The notes under the pieces were generated by a model that did no database searches, had not been told where the DNA came from, and saw only the letters and a list, made by a program, of their open reading frames with translations. A stretch of DNA of 64,000 nucleotides, from NCBI GenBank assembly GCA_029817715.1, contig JARUPY010000005.1, positions 1-64,000 of the forward strand, read 5' to 3'. The translations under genes were made by a program, and so were the position numbers. Below, piece after piece: positions 32,101 through 43,874 of the stretch; the stretch's first letter is position 1; each line of letters begins with the position of its first letter. The stretch comes from Melastoma dodecandrum. Its lineage: Eukaryota > Streptophyta > Magnoliopsida > Myrtales > Melastomataceae.

Positions 32101-35100
32101 ACGTTGCACGGTGTCAACACAATTTGTTAAATTTCCAAAAGCTCGCCGGTGGCCACATAGAGCATGGTATCTTCTTTTTCGACTTTTATTTGCTCCAACC
32201 ACAGACCAAATATCGAATCTCATAGTTTGATAAATATTCTCGACTTGTCTATCGGTACACGCATCTTTGACAACCACAATTGGAGTAGGATTGCAAGAAA
32301 ATGCGATAAGATTGGTGGAGCGTATGAGAATAACTCTTCAAATTTAAGGGAGTCGGACGACGCTTTTCCTAATTTCCAGAATGTTGAGATTCGGAGAAAT
32401 GAGACATTCTTGCGGGATAGACCTCTAACACCCGTTTGGAGATAAATATCTCAAACACAGAACAAATGCTTCAATTCTTATTGGAGAAATCTAGAAAAGA
32501 GGATGAGATGATTGAGAACTTTCGAATGAAAGATCAAAACTAAAATTAGAAACATAGAACTAATTAGTAGGACTTATTATTGCAGTCCTACATCTAGGCA
32601 TGCATATAAATCACTCGAACATATCATTCTTAGTCTAGAAGCTTGTAAAATTGCTATGACGGAAAGGAAAGGAAGGTGAATCCTCAAACAAGGTATATGA
32701 ACCTCAGATGGTGCAAATATGCAAGCCCATTTGAAACATCATACTATACCTGTTGAGGCTAACATACACCTCTCATGGTTTGTTGATGAGAGGGGGTTGA
32801 GCGATGTGAGAATAAGGCAAACTATGAACCTCCGTATCGTAGACACGAGAGCTTTTACTATAGATCTCCTTAATTTGAGAAGAGAATTCTCATTGAAAGA
32901 GAACCTATTGACCACCTTCTTGGAAGTAACGTCAGGCCGTTATGTGGCATTACTGATTTGATAAATATGTCTCTCGAGTAAAAGAACATATGATTTCTGG
33001 GATGAATAAACGGGCCGAGGTAGGATTCTATCGGGCCCTATATCCAGAAGCCATATCCATTCCTTCGAGGATATCAAGTATCCAATTTCACCCGATTATT
33101 AGGGAAAGAAGGGATGTCTCCGGTAGAGTATATATAACTCATTTCACACATCAAGCAGACGTTAATTAATTTTGAAAATTAAGACTTTTTTCATGATCAC
33201 TTGTGGGTGTTGCATTCTCTTGACAAGTGTACTTGTCCCCAAATACAATAAAAAAATGGAGAGGAGATGAAAATGCAATTCACCTTAAATTTCATCGAGT
33301 ATAAATGAGGTTCAAAAAGCCTAAATGAGTTGACTCACATGAAGCAACAACCGAGCAAACTAGTCGATGTCTTCTTAATCATGTTCAAAAAGCCTAAATG
33401 AGGTGTAAAACTTTGACATCAAAGGACGAGCTAATTGTCATTACTCATAAAGTTATTCTTCTTCGGCTTAGGAAAAAATTAGGAGAAGTATTTAGAGATT
33501 TGAATGATCTCACTACTAGGACGATGTACTATGAGAATTTCCTCAAAGAAAAGATACATATAAAGGAGAGTTACACCATAGGGCATTTGGTAACTTATCA
33601 AGCAGATATATTTGTGGATGTTGATACGGTGGAATATGTGAAAGGAAACCTTTTACCTACGATGCGTTACTCAAAGAATTTTAGGCAAAGGCCTGCATAG
33701 GTTAGCAGAGGAGCGAAAATACTACTTTGATAAGGATAAGGTGGATGTGATTTTCGACTTCATGTTGCAAAATGAGCAAATTCATTTGAAGAACGATCAT
33801 TTCATTCCTTGATCTAAAAGTGGTAAACCAACACAACTAGAGACTATAAATATCATAGCTTATTTACCCACACAACTAGAGACAGCATTACATTTCGAAA
33901 CTTGGTGCATGATCTCATTGAGGCTAAAGAGTTGTCTTTCCGAGAATTGGTTGAGACGACTATCGTCGATTAACAGCCCTTTAGTGATACATGCGAAGTT
34001 AATTCATTCGATACATTTTGCACTGACATCAATTTTTTGGCTTCGCATATGGAGAAAGGACATCTGACTTTGCAAGATGATTGGCCAACATGACTTTTAA
34101 GCTACTGCTAGAAAAGGAAGTCCTACAATGCCCTATCGATGTGAAAGGAATGATGTCGAATGTGTGTTGATGGCATATGAATAGCTCACACACCACAAAC
34201 AAGTGTTTCACATTTAGGATATTCATCCAGAACTAGAAGAAGGCTGTGTGATATGATCTGACAAGACTTGAAGAGATAGCCTTGGGGATGACTAATGGAT
34301 TATATTGGGTTCAAGCATGCCCAAAGCACACCCTACTATGCAACATATTACACTAGTAAAAGATGAGGTGCACTAGGTAGTTGTGGGGTGAGGCCTTTGA
34401 CACCCAAACAGTTGATATATCAAGGGGTCATGGATGCCTCTTTTGAAAGTCAGGAGGCGTCACGCGAAGCTCAACGAATAGTGAATCATCAACTTCCTCA
34501 ATCTGTAGGAGTCTAGTATGTGTGGAGTACTGTAGGGACACAAGGAACCATCGTCAAGCCACGCAGAAAAGTGGGCCCCCTCAACATTTTGAAGTTAAGC
34601 TGGAAGTTGGGAAACTTCTAACATCTCTTAGAAGGAGCGCATGAACTCGCTCGACTCAAGGAATGATGCAGATGTCATCAAGAATAGCCCTCCGATCGCC
34701 CAGTTCCTCAAAGTTGAGATGTTGTGTTATAAACGCAAACTAATGGTCACCCACAAAATACTGATCACCTAAATATATATCTGCTACATTCAATATTTTC
34801 GTTGTTGGTTAGAATGTCTTATGAAGGGATCATAATCGTAACTCCCTCACATTCTACCAAAGATAATAGTGAAACTCTCACTAAGCATCTTATGAACGTC
34901 ACTTCTAGCCAGGTGACCACAAATACAATGAAAGGTTGCAAACCCCACACTAGAGAATTGTCTAGGTGAACATCATCTCTCTTCATTTCTTTCCCCAGTG
35001 CGTTATTTATGTTCTTAACTCACCAGTGGTTTATGGCAAATGGTTGATGTAAAACCTTGCTCTTATGAGAGTACAAAGGAAAGAGAAACCAAAAGGTTGG

Positions 35101-36540
35101 CTAGATAAAGGATAAAAGGAAGTGATTAGTGTGTTATTTAAAAGCCAGAATGTGATGCCGACCCTTATGGCTAGAGATATGCTCTCAATAGAACTAGTCG
35201 TTACTAAGAGTGTAATGCTTTAATGCTGCCAACTAAATTTGCCCATTGGAAAAGCCTCAATCAGAAAGTACCAATACTTCTTTCCCTTATAAGTATTTGT
35301 TACCTCGAACCTTCTATATGAACTAGTTGAGGAGGCCACACGAAAACCTTAAGCGATATATGCACCTGTTGCATATCCGAGTGATGTTCAATGATGTTCT
35401 AATAGGACATGTCTTCATTGATAATAGAGCCACGATTAATTTTTTACCCATGGAGGTTTATAAGTAATTGGGAAAAGGTGTTACAATCTAGAAATAATGG
35501 AGATGAACGTTAGCGGGTGCAATGGGAAGGTTTCTTCTTAAATAGGAGTTGCGCCTTTTCACCTATTAGTGGGGTCATCTGAACAAGACACCACCTTCTT
35601 CGTCATTGATATAAGACCAACATTCAATGACGGCAGGAGCAATCCATCCACACTTCACCATGAATTGGTCATGTGCGGGAACAGTGGTCCAAAAGTAGTC
35701 CAAGGGGAAGACTTCGGTAAAAGTGTTGATGGGTCATGTGTATGAATAAGTGCCCTAAAGCAAGTGAAATACTTTACTATCAAGCAGAGGAATATGCTGG
35801 GAGACTGGAAAACCCAATTGTTAGACTATTGGGTGAATCATCTTCAATTACTTCATATCATATGATGTTCAACCCAAGATAGTGCGACATTCAATCACCC
35901 CTACTGGTTGGGACAGTGACATACCAACATATACGCAAAATGATACCCCCACCATAGTTCTTACCCAACTAGATGAGGCAGAGTGGGAGCCTGAAAAACT
36001 CCTCGCCTAGAATGGTTCGCCCAATGAAAGACAAGCGAGGTGAAGCAGTACACATTGCACAGGTTGCGTATGTATAAGTCATCTTGAGCTAATCATGTTC
36101 CACTTTCAAATCTAGACGTGCTGGCAGATGCGCTTTGAAGTATTTCAATTCCAAAAGTGCAAGTAAATGCACATTATAGTAATGTAATTGGTTATGACGA
36201 TAAGTACAGAACTGTTGTTGTTCCTTGTTATCCTTTAATTGAGATTACTTTAGGGACAAATGAACATCACCACATAACATTCATTAGCTCATTATTAAGC
36301 AAAGACATCTCTCAAACTATTAAGCAAATCTTGATTGATTATAAAGATTATTTTGCCCGAGATAATATTTAAATACCAGACCCGAAAAGCAGTTTGGTTG
36401 AATATAAGTTGTCAACATACGAGGAGATCAAACCCATAAAGCAAGCCCCTAGGTGAATGTCAAAAGAGGTGACATAGTTAATATATAATGAAGTTAAGAA
36501 ACTATTTAAAGCTGGCTATAATCCGAACTACTAAGTATGT
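32101..36540 (+). mobile_element. Decayed Ty3/gypsy retrotransposon, gag to reverse transcriptase start
   Basis: Fragments occur in the right order on one strand but in shifting frames. Gag-like frames are at 32719-32961 and 33398-33700. A protease-like piece lies near 35370-35470 (VFIDNRATINFLPMEVYK, standing for the usual DGGA...NILP motif). Further downstream STLHHELVMCG recalls the STLHQ segment after the protease. At 36157-36500 the start of reverse transcriptase can be read (ILIDYKDYFA, then LVEYKLSTYEEIKPIKQAPR) with stops inside. The rest of RT, RNase H and integrase were not found. Many stops and frameshifts make it long dead. Confidence 0.7.
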
Positions 36541-39128
36541 CGAATGAGTGTCAAGTATAATGCATGGGGATGATAAGAGAATGTCAACCGTGTCAGCATT
36601 ATGGGCCAACCAGTTGAGCATCGGCCACCAATATGACATTGTGGTGAAACCATGGTCCTTTAGAACTTGGCAAATGTATAATATTGGTAAAATTCATCTA
36701 TAAAAAAATATTTGGTAAACAAACACAACAATTCGAAACAAAACGAGAATCGTGGTTACCGTAAAGAAATCAAGACATGAACAACAGAATATGGGTGATA
36801 ATTTTATAAAAGTAGAGTTATTTGATACTATTATTAGGGATTTACATGGCTAGTTGGTGAGTTTATGTTAGATTTTTATAGATTTTATCGTCTTTTCAGT
36901 TTAGTTTATGTTTTCAATTAGCTTTTTGTTTTTATTATATTTTGAGTTTATTTTGAGGTGAATAGGTACACTAGTTGATGCCTCTTGGATTTGCGTTGAT
37001 TTGGCATAAGTGAATGAGAAGAAACAAGAAGTTTGGACAAGCGGAGGAAAGGGACGAAAATCGACAAAGTACAAAAAAATTACAAAATAATGAAGGACAC
37101 GTCTTCAATTAGAAGGACGCGACTTCACTAACTCAACAAATCATAAAGAGCGAAAGGAGTGCATCTATCAATGTCCTTGAAGAAAATTAAGGAACAAAAG
37201 ATGCATTCATCTGCAAGAAGAAATGACATTCATAAATTTGTACTATATCTAGTCCAGCTACTGAATTTTTCTCAATATGATGATTTGAAGAAAGGGAGTA
37301 TCAATTAGTTACTTTGTTTAGTCCTCTTAGATATTTATTTTTTAGACTTATTAGATCTTTTATATATTTTGAATATAATCTTAAGGAAGACAATTTGATA
37401 CCTTCCGAGAGAATGATGATCGAGCTTTTTCCACAAACATTCAGATTGTTGCAATCAAGACCCGATTTTATTTTATTATTTTGGATTTTGATATGGATTG
37501 CATATTTTACTCGGTGTAGCAAAATTTGTTTATCGTGAACTAATTTTTTAATCTAGGGCGTTAAGTTTGCTAAACTTGTCGAAGTGATTTTGAACCGGAT
37601 TTAATTTTTAAAATTGTGACGTTCTTTGATGTGCTTACGTGTTTATTTTTCTGAAATACGATTGTCGTTTGTTTTTTAAATTAACTTGAATTATCTTAGC
37701 ATTGGGATATATGAGTTGAATTCGAGAAGAAAATCAAAGGACATATTAATAATAATCGTATATAGAGATATCGGAGTTAATATTATTAGGATTGACTGCT
37801 TGGAGTTAATTGAATATAGATCATAAGAATACAAATACAATCATATGAGAGCGTGATTGAAATCATCAGACAATTCATCTTGTAACATTCAATTTATTTA
37901 ATAAGTCGAGTAAATTTAAATACCCTGGACTTTCTACCCTCGCTCATTTTATTTTCGTTACTTTTATTTTCATTTATCATATATTCGATTGGTCTAGATA
38001 AAAAAAAGTGGTTTAATTTAGTATTTAGAAAACGATTAATCCTCGTGGGAACGATAACTCATGTGTTATAATCGATATGTGTGTATACTTGTGCGCAATG
38101 CATTTTTAGTAGCACAACAGGTAGGAACACGGAGGAGACTCTCCGTACTCACCAATGTCATTGCCAAGAAAACAAGGAAATAAGGAAGAGAATAAAAAAC
38201 ACCACCAAGTTATTGTCTTCCGGTCTTGGCAAAAGTGATTTTCATGGTTTTAAGTCAGATAAATGACTTTTATAGTAATAATATTCCTAATTACACGACA
38301 TGCCAAAAAACATACGTCTATCAATATAACCACTGCACTTTCCTGACTATCAAGGTAACTGTCACGCATTCATGGCCTAAAACGTATGCTCAAGAATGTG
38401 TCTCTGTTATGGTAACCATCTTCATGCTTTAGAATGTGTCCCCTAAATTTTCATTTATTGATCATTCGCTCGGACTATTGTTCCCATCCTCGGTCAGCCT
38501 ATCCCTCCACCAATTTGTATCTTCGATCATCTCTTTTCACCTTAGCTATTTGAGAACTTCATGCGTTTTTTTTGGTTCGATTGAACTCTACTCAATGAAC
38601 TCGAACTCGATCGGGGAATTGAGCCTTGCAAGTGGCATTCTCTAATATGGGTTACAAACCTATGGACAAATGTTTGTTTGGAAAAACATGGATTTAATGT
38701 TAGTTTGGAAAAAATTGATTAAATACGATTGAAATTTAAAAAATTCTTTATTTACCGTCCCTAATAGGGGTGAGCAGGTTCTAGATTTTGAGGTTTCGGA
38801 CGTGGAACCTGGAACCTACCCTATAACGGTTTTTAATTTTTAGAATCTTAGAACCTACTCTACCGGTTCTAGGATAGGTTTCAGTTCCGGTTCCGTCAAT
38901 AGCGTCGCCCTTTGACAAAGGGATATTTTATCATTTACCACATAATCATTGTTCTGTGAGAGCTCGATGAAATATAAAAATTCTTAGCAAAGTATCACAC
39001 ATGATAATATGATAGACAATTAACGTGAAACATAACTTCAATCAATATTCTTTTTCTTATTACGAAGCTATGTAATAGCTTATGTCACAAAATTAATTGA
39101 ATAAATTAATTATTATGTCAAGTTCGAG
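36541..39128. other. AT-rich gene-free region
   Basis: No gene could be supported. At 38765-38900 there is sequence rich in GGTTCTAG/GGAACC words beginning AGGGGTGAGCAGGTTC, reminiscent of non-autonomous hAT elements, but I could not find a matching right end. Short ORFs near 37301-37538 and 38081-38645 show no domain. Confidence 0.4.
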
Positions 39129-39390
39129 GTTCCATGTATATGGCGCCCTTGGGGCTTTCTATTTGATTGTATCGAAAAGCCCAATGAATTGGGATTTCCC
39201 TATTGGGCTAGGTCATTTCGGGGCAAGCGGATCATTTATGATGAAAAGGATGAGCTTCCAGAGAATGATTCGGAGTTCTTGCAGAGTGGAACCATGCAGT
39301 ACCAGACACGAGATAGATCTTCCAAAGAACAAAGCTTTTTTCAAATAAGCCAATTCATTTTGGACCCCGCGGGTCCACTCTTTTTATTCT
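39129..39390 (+). pseudogene. ycf2: Nuclear insert of chloroplast ycf2 (NUPT fragment)
   Basis: About 260 bp reads in one frame as an internal part of the plastid protein Ycf2: [20 protein letters not shown], then [38 protein letters not shown] and [12 protein letters not shown]. The surrounding DNA is AT-rich nuclear repeat sequence, so it is a transferred fragment and not plastid DNA. A few substitutions relative to the Ycf2 I recall (for example ILDPAGP for IWDPADP) suggest moderate age. No plastid gene flanks it. Confidence 0.88.
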
Positions 39391-39849
39391 GACTTAAGAA
39401 CTTGAAACCGATTATAAAAAATTTAAAACCTAAAACGTATCTAAAAAATAAAAAATCGTTTACCGTGAAAAATTTGCTAAGACAATATTTGAAATCATCG
39501 AAAAAGGTAAGAATATAAAAGAAAATGAGGAAAAATCTTTAAATCGACCAAAATGCCTTTTAATAATAGAAAGAAAATGGAAATCAAGAAGTAGAGGGCC
39601 AACATCGGATGATTTTAGTCAATTAAAGGCCATTTTAATCGATTTAAAGATTTTTCCTCATTTTCTTTTTTATTCTTATCATTTCCGATTATTTCAAACG
39701 CCGCCTAAGTGATGTATGGTCGCGGAGGCAGCAAATCGCGGTTGCTTTTGAGTCATTTGACTCCGTCCATTCCAACCAGCTTTTGGCTCGAATGTCATCT
39801 GCATGTGCTTCTTCCCCACAATCTTTCCCACTGCTCCTTGATTTCCGGG
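39391..39849. other. Upstream region of the malectin receptor gene
   Basis: AT-rich, with an inverted pair around AATCTTTAAATCGACCAAAATG (39533) and TTTTAATCGATTTAAAGATT (39632), which could fold into a hairpin of about 20 bp arms or mark a small MITE. The malectin promoter is presumed here. Confidence 0.4.
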
Positions 39850-41250
39850 ATGGCGTTGTTGATGTTCTCGGCGGTGTTGATTGGGGCATTCTCCACTCTC
39901 CCTTGTCCTGCACTCTCCCTCTATCGCTTCTCCCCGCCCGACTACTTCCTCGTCAACTGTGGTTCTCCCTCTGATTCCCTCGATCAAGCCAACCGCCTCT
40001 TCCTCGGAGATGACAAATCTTCATCCGCAAGGTTCTTCCACCTCGTTGACCAAAACCCAGTTCCAGGTGCCCCTGGTATCTACCGCACTGCCTCAGCCTT
40101 ATCCAAACCCTATAAGTACGTCTTCCCCGTCCGAGAGAGAGGCACCCATGCCCTCCGCCTTCACTTCAATCGATTCCGCTCCTCTGCATTTGACCGGTAT
40201 GATGTGGAGTTTCACGTCTTAGTTGACGGGTTTGTGGTCCTGAGCAATTTCACCGGGGGACATGGGGCCACTGTCAAGGAATTTTTTATCTGGGTCGATA
40301 AGGACGAGGTTGCTGTACATTTCCTGCCTAGTACGAGGAATAAAATTGGGTTCGTCAATGCAATTGAGCTCATTTCTTCGCCGAAAGATTTGATCCCAGA
40401 GGTTGCTCATTTTGTTGGTGATGGTGAAATTGTTGACTTTGAAGGGTTGAATCGGCAAGCCTTGGAAGTTGTTCATCGGCTGAATGTGGGTGGCCCCAAA
40501 ATTACGCCCTTTAATGATTCACTGTGGAGGACTTGGGCACCCGACGATGAGTTCTTCTTGTCAAGCTCTGTGTCGGATATGGTGTACTCCCCTGGGAGGA
40601 TTCAATACCGAGAGGGAGGTGCAAGTCGTGAAGTGGGTCCAGATAACATGTATAGTTCGGCTAGAGTGATAAGGAGTGCAAACCAATCGGTCTCAAATAT
40701 CTCAATGACGTGGGTTTTACCTGTGGTTAGGGGTCACAATTATCTTGTCCGGCTGCACTTTTGTGATATCGCCAGCATCTCTCTGGGGTTGATATACTTC
40801 AATGTGTATCTTAATGGGGTCTTGGTCTATGAGAATCTGGACCTCACGCACATTGTCAATGAGATTTTGGCATCTCCTTATTTTGTTGATTTCATTGTTG
40901 ATGGGGATGGCTTGCAAACCCTGAATGTCAGCATTGGGCCATCGAATTACAGTCTTCCACATGCAGTTGATGGTATATTGAATGGAATTGAGGTTATGAA
41001 GTTGAATAACTCAATGGGCAGCCTTGATGGTGAGGTTTGTGCTGGTTTTCTTTTCAGAAGTTGGCCAAGAGAAAACATCGGTTCATTGGTTCCTTTGATA
41101 GCATTAATCTGCCTTATTTTAGGCATATCTCTTGTAAAGCACATGAGGGCCATTTGGATAAGTAGCACAGTAGTCTGGACTAAATTGCCGACAGATGGAA
41201 TGGAAGTGTTTGAGGAGCAAGCGGCTCCGCAGATTGCGGGAAAGATGTGA
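39850..41250 (+). CDS. Malectin-like (CrRLK1L-type) receptor-like protein lacking a kinase domain
   Basis: Intronless 466-residue frame. The chosen start gives a clear signal peptide (MALLMFSAVLIGAFSTLPCP), whereas the ATG 47 codons upstream gives none. Two tandem malectin-like domains follow: DYFLVNCGSPSDSLD with HALRLHFNRF in the first, and NYLVRLHFCD with LIYFNVYLNG in the second. A membrane span lies at about 412-429 (SLVPLIALICLILGISLV) and is followed by only about 37 residues, ending AAPQIAGKM and a stop. CrRLK1L receptors such as FERONIA and THESEUS continue into a Ser/Thr kinase, absent here: no kinase motif follows the stop. It may work as a decoy or co-receptor for wall or peptide signals, or be a truncated duplicate. 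Potential N-glycosylation sites (NFT, NQS, NIS, NVS) are frequent. Confidence 0.88.
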   Translation: MALLMFSAVLIGAFSTLPCPALSLYRFSPPDYFLVNCGSPSDSLDQANRLFLGDDKSSSARFFHLVDQNPVPGAPGIYRTASALSKPYKYVFPVRERGTHALRLHFNRFRSSAFDRYDVEFHVLVDGFVVLSNFTGGHGATVKEFFIWVDKDEVAVHFLPSTRNKIGFVNAIELISSPKDLIPEVAHFVGDGEIVDFEGLNRQALEVVHRLNVGGPKITPFNDSLWRTWAPDDEFFLSSSVSDMVYSPGRIQYREGGASREVGPDNMYSSARVIRSANQSVSNISMTWVLPVVRGHNYLVRLHFCDIASISLGLIYFNVYLNGVLVYENLDLTHIVNEILASPYFVDFIVDGDGLQTLNVSIGPSNYSLPHAVDGILNGIEVMKLNNSMGSLDGEVCAGFLFRSWPRENIGSLVPLIALICLILGISLVKHMRAIWISSTVVWTKLPTDGMEVFEEQAAPQIAGKM

Positions 41251-41768
41251 TTGCAACAATTCCCTGTCATATATGTGATTCCAGATGATATACCTTTTGA
41301 TTGTATGATCTACAAGTCGGACCTTATGACAAATATACAGGCCATTTGTAGCTTAAGGTCTGGCAGGTGTCATGTATATGAATCAGAGTTTGTTTATCTA
41401 ATTTGGCTTCTGCATACTTAAGCTTGTTTCCTCACTCGAATACATGTGACTCCTGATATAGTTACCGAATGTCATGTATGTAATAGAGGAATCTGCTGAT
41501 AACTCTCTGCTTTAATCTATATTACCATTTTGAAGCTTTATAGGTAAGAAGCAACTCGTGGCCCATGATAGTTTTGTCTGATGATGATTACTTAACATAT
41601 CCTGGGACGGATTGGGCGCTTCTGATGTACTTTGTATCGTCATGATGAAATTATTGTGAATATGACTTTTGAAGTCCTTAATAGAACAACGTAGAGCTTG
41701 TGACTGCTCATGGTAAATGATTGGCGTTATGCTTTCTCCTGTGTGTGCTAAGCCATATTGATCAAGAC
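41251..41768. other. 3' region of malectin receptor gene
   Basis: Downstream untranslated and spacer sequence. No kinase coding sequence was seen on the plus strand. Confidence 0.5.
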
Positions 41769-42143
41769 CAGAGTTGTCAAAGGCACGTCGGGCATTTGCC
41801 TAGGAGCTCGGACGAGGCGAGATGAGCCCCCACCGCCTCATCAAATGCCAGGCAGGCGATGTGTCCAAGGCGCTCGCCTGAAACTCAGGCGGTGAGCCCG
41901 GCCCAGCCTGATAATTCTTCGAATGACGAAATAACAAAAGAAAAAAAGATCAATTCTTGTGAGAAACCCTAAAATCCAACATTCAACCTCAGAAGAGGAA
42001 GGGAGGTCTAAGCAGCTGACGAGCACCAGAGAGTGAAAAGAGGAAGGCCGAAGCTCGGCTTGAAGGTTGAAAACAGGCTTGCGCCTTGTCTTGAGACTTA
42101 CGCCTCGGGCGATAAACAGGGTTGGGGCCTTTAACAACACTTA
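41769..42143. mobile_element. hAT-like MITE, 375 bp
   Basis: Left end CAGAGTTGTCAAAGGC and right end, reverse-complemented, TAAGTGTTGTTAAAGGC form imperfect inverted repeats. The flanks ATCAAGAC (41761-41768) and TTCAAGAC (42144-42151) give an 8-bp duplication with one mismatch. The interior is rich in AGGCG/CGCCT words, as in plant elements of this kind. Confidence 0.55.
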
Positions 42144-42151
42144 TTCAAGAC

Positions 42152-42868
42152 ATGGTACGTGGCACATGATTATGCGTGCTATTGTTGTTGAGAAGCATGC
42201 TCCGTGCTTACGAGTTCACGATGTTGTTGCAGGCAATGGAAGGGGTTACATGACCCAGAGGCTTTTTAAGTTGCCTTGAGAAGCAAAGTACATCATTGTT
42301 TGCGGTTGATAGAACCAGTCACTCAAAGCGGGCCCTTTCCCTGACTTGGTTTCATGCTACTTAAAAGATTTTTTTTTTTTGTGGGGGGGGATTAGAATAT
42401 ATGGATAAGGCAGGATGGGCCCTTCACTTCCACTCCAAGGTTCGTCAGGTTGATGATGATGATGCACTTCTGTAAAGTCGGAGAGGTTTCAAAAAGTTGT
42501 GCTGCAATACAAACCATCATACTGTGGCGGAGGATTTGCTATTTATTGTTGACTACTTACTGTTCTCATGAAGGCCCCAAAGGAAGAAGAAGCACAAACA
42601 AAGAAAAAGAGAGAGAGAGAGAACACTCCCAATCCCATTTGTATTAAATATAGCAATTTCATGCATTAAGCAATCCTTAACTGCCTGAAGGAAAAGAACA
42701 AACGAACACACCCATCCATCACCTCCTTCCCTCTCACCCACCTACAATCCTGTTCCTTTTTCCCAGGATTGGCGATCCCCCACAAAGCAAGTTCAAAGAT
42801 TCCAATCTTTCCCTTCTTCTTCTTCTTCTTCTTCTTGTCGTTGTTATTGGGAGGGAGGGAAGTGTTTG
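42152..42868. other. Spacer with microsatellites
   Basis: Contains a T-run and G-run near 42370-42388, a GATGAT run near 42451, a (GA)n run near 42608-42621 and a (TTC)n run near 42814-42835. The last lies in what looks like the former 5' leader of the RING-H2 fragment that follows. Confidence 0.5.
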
Positions 42869-42970
42869 ATGGGTTTCCCGGTGAGATACACGGAGTTGTT
42901 CCTCCCCAAGCTCCTCCTCAACGGCCTCTTCTTCCTTGGATTCGCCATCCTCAATACTCGTTCTCCATGA
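42869..42970 (+). pseudogene. N-terminal fragment of a BRH1/RHA-like RING-H2 E3 ligase
   Basis: A 33-codon frame begins MGFPVRYTELFLPKLLLNGL and ends at TGA. The start matches the hydrophobic N-terminus of small brassinosteroid-responsive RING-H2 ligases (MGFPVGYTE-type). No RING-H2 Cys/His cluster follows on either frame before 43.9 kb. It is either a truncated pseudogene or a fragment carried by a repeat. Confidence 0.55.
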
Positions 42971-43874
42971 CAGACGACGGAGGAGGCCTTGAGGGTTGGT
43001 AAGGTCCGGCAAACGGACGGAGAGGCGGGATACTAACCACGACGACAGTTGAAAGGCGTTGGCGGGCGCGTGGGTTAGGACATTTTGACCCCGAAGAATA
43101 AAAAGCAGAGTGATGCTTACTGTATGTAATGGTCAACCAAAGTCGAATATATTATATATTAAAACAAACAGATAAAGAGAGTCTCGTGGAAATGCTATCC
43201 GAATTTCATAAAATAAAATTTTACCATCGAAGGATCGCATTTTCAGAAAATGCATAGAGGACAGGTAACCGCCCCTCTATTCTTCTCTTCCCTGCCTTTT
43301 CTCCCCGTCCTCTTTATAATTTAAGGGACACATTTAAAAAATACACCCCTTCGTACGATAAAACTATATTTTACGAAATTCGGACGATATTTTATAATTT
43401 TTTGTTAAAATCAACCTTATTTTCCTACTAAGATCAGAAAAGGGGCATGAAATTTGCCCGAATAGACTTTGGGTCCATTTCACCCCAATATCCATTGACC
43501 CCTGAAATAGAAATAGAATGCATTAGTGAAAAACCAGAGAGCCTAAATATGTTGGGTGGGGGAGGATCTCAGCTCTCTTCTCCACTCCTCCGGCATAATA
43601 TCACAAGGAACCCCGGTGTAGCTTTCTTTTCTATATCAATATTACATACACAACAACAACAACCACAACCACACGCTAAAAACCTTTTATGCGCCCACTA
43701 GATTGGCAACTTTACTTGAATCCTCTTATGCACAAGACCATGAAGGTCTACCTACCACGGGTGCTTTATACCTCTCCTTCCTGAGGAGACTCAACACTGT
43801 GTGGTGGCAGCTTTACGCCCCAGCATTGCTGGGGAGGTCGGGTCGCACATTCAAAACACAGAACTAACAACTAC
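42971..43874. other. Spacer and BRM 3' flank
   Basis: No gene supported; includes AT-rich sequence with CAACAACAACAACC near 43650 and the presumed 3' untranslated region of BRM at about 43690-43874. Confidence 0.45.

Noticed and set aside
38765..39420. hAT element starting at AGGGGTGAGCAGGTTC
   Set aside because: No matching right terminus or 8-bp duplication could be found, so boundaries are unsupported.
41251..41760. A kinase domain continuing after the malectin gene stop
   Set aside because: No frame after 41250 contains a glycine loop, VAIK-like, HRD or DFG motif.
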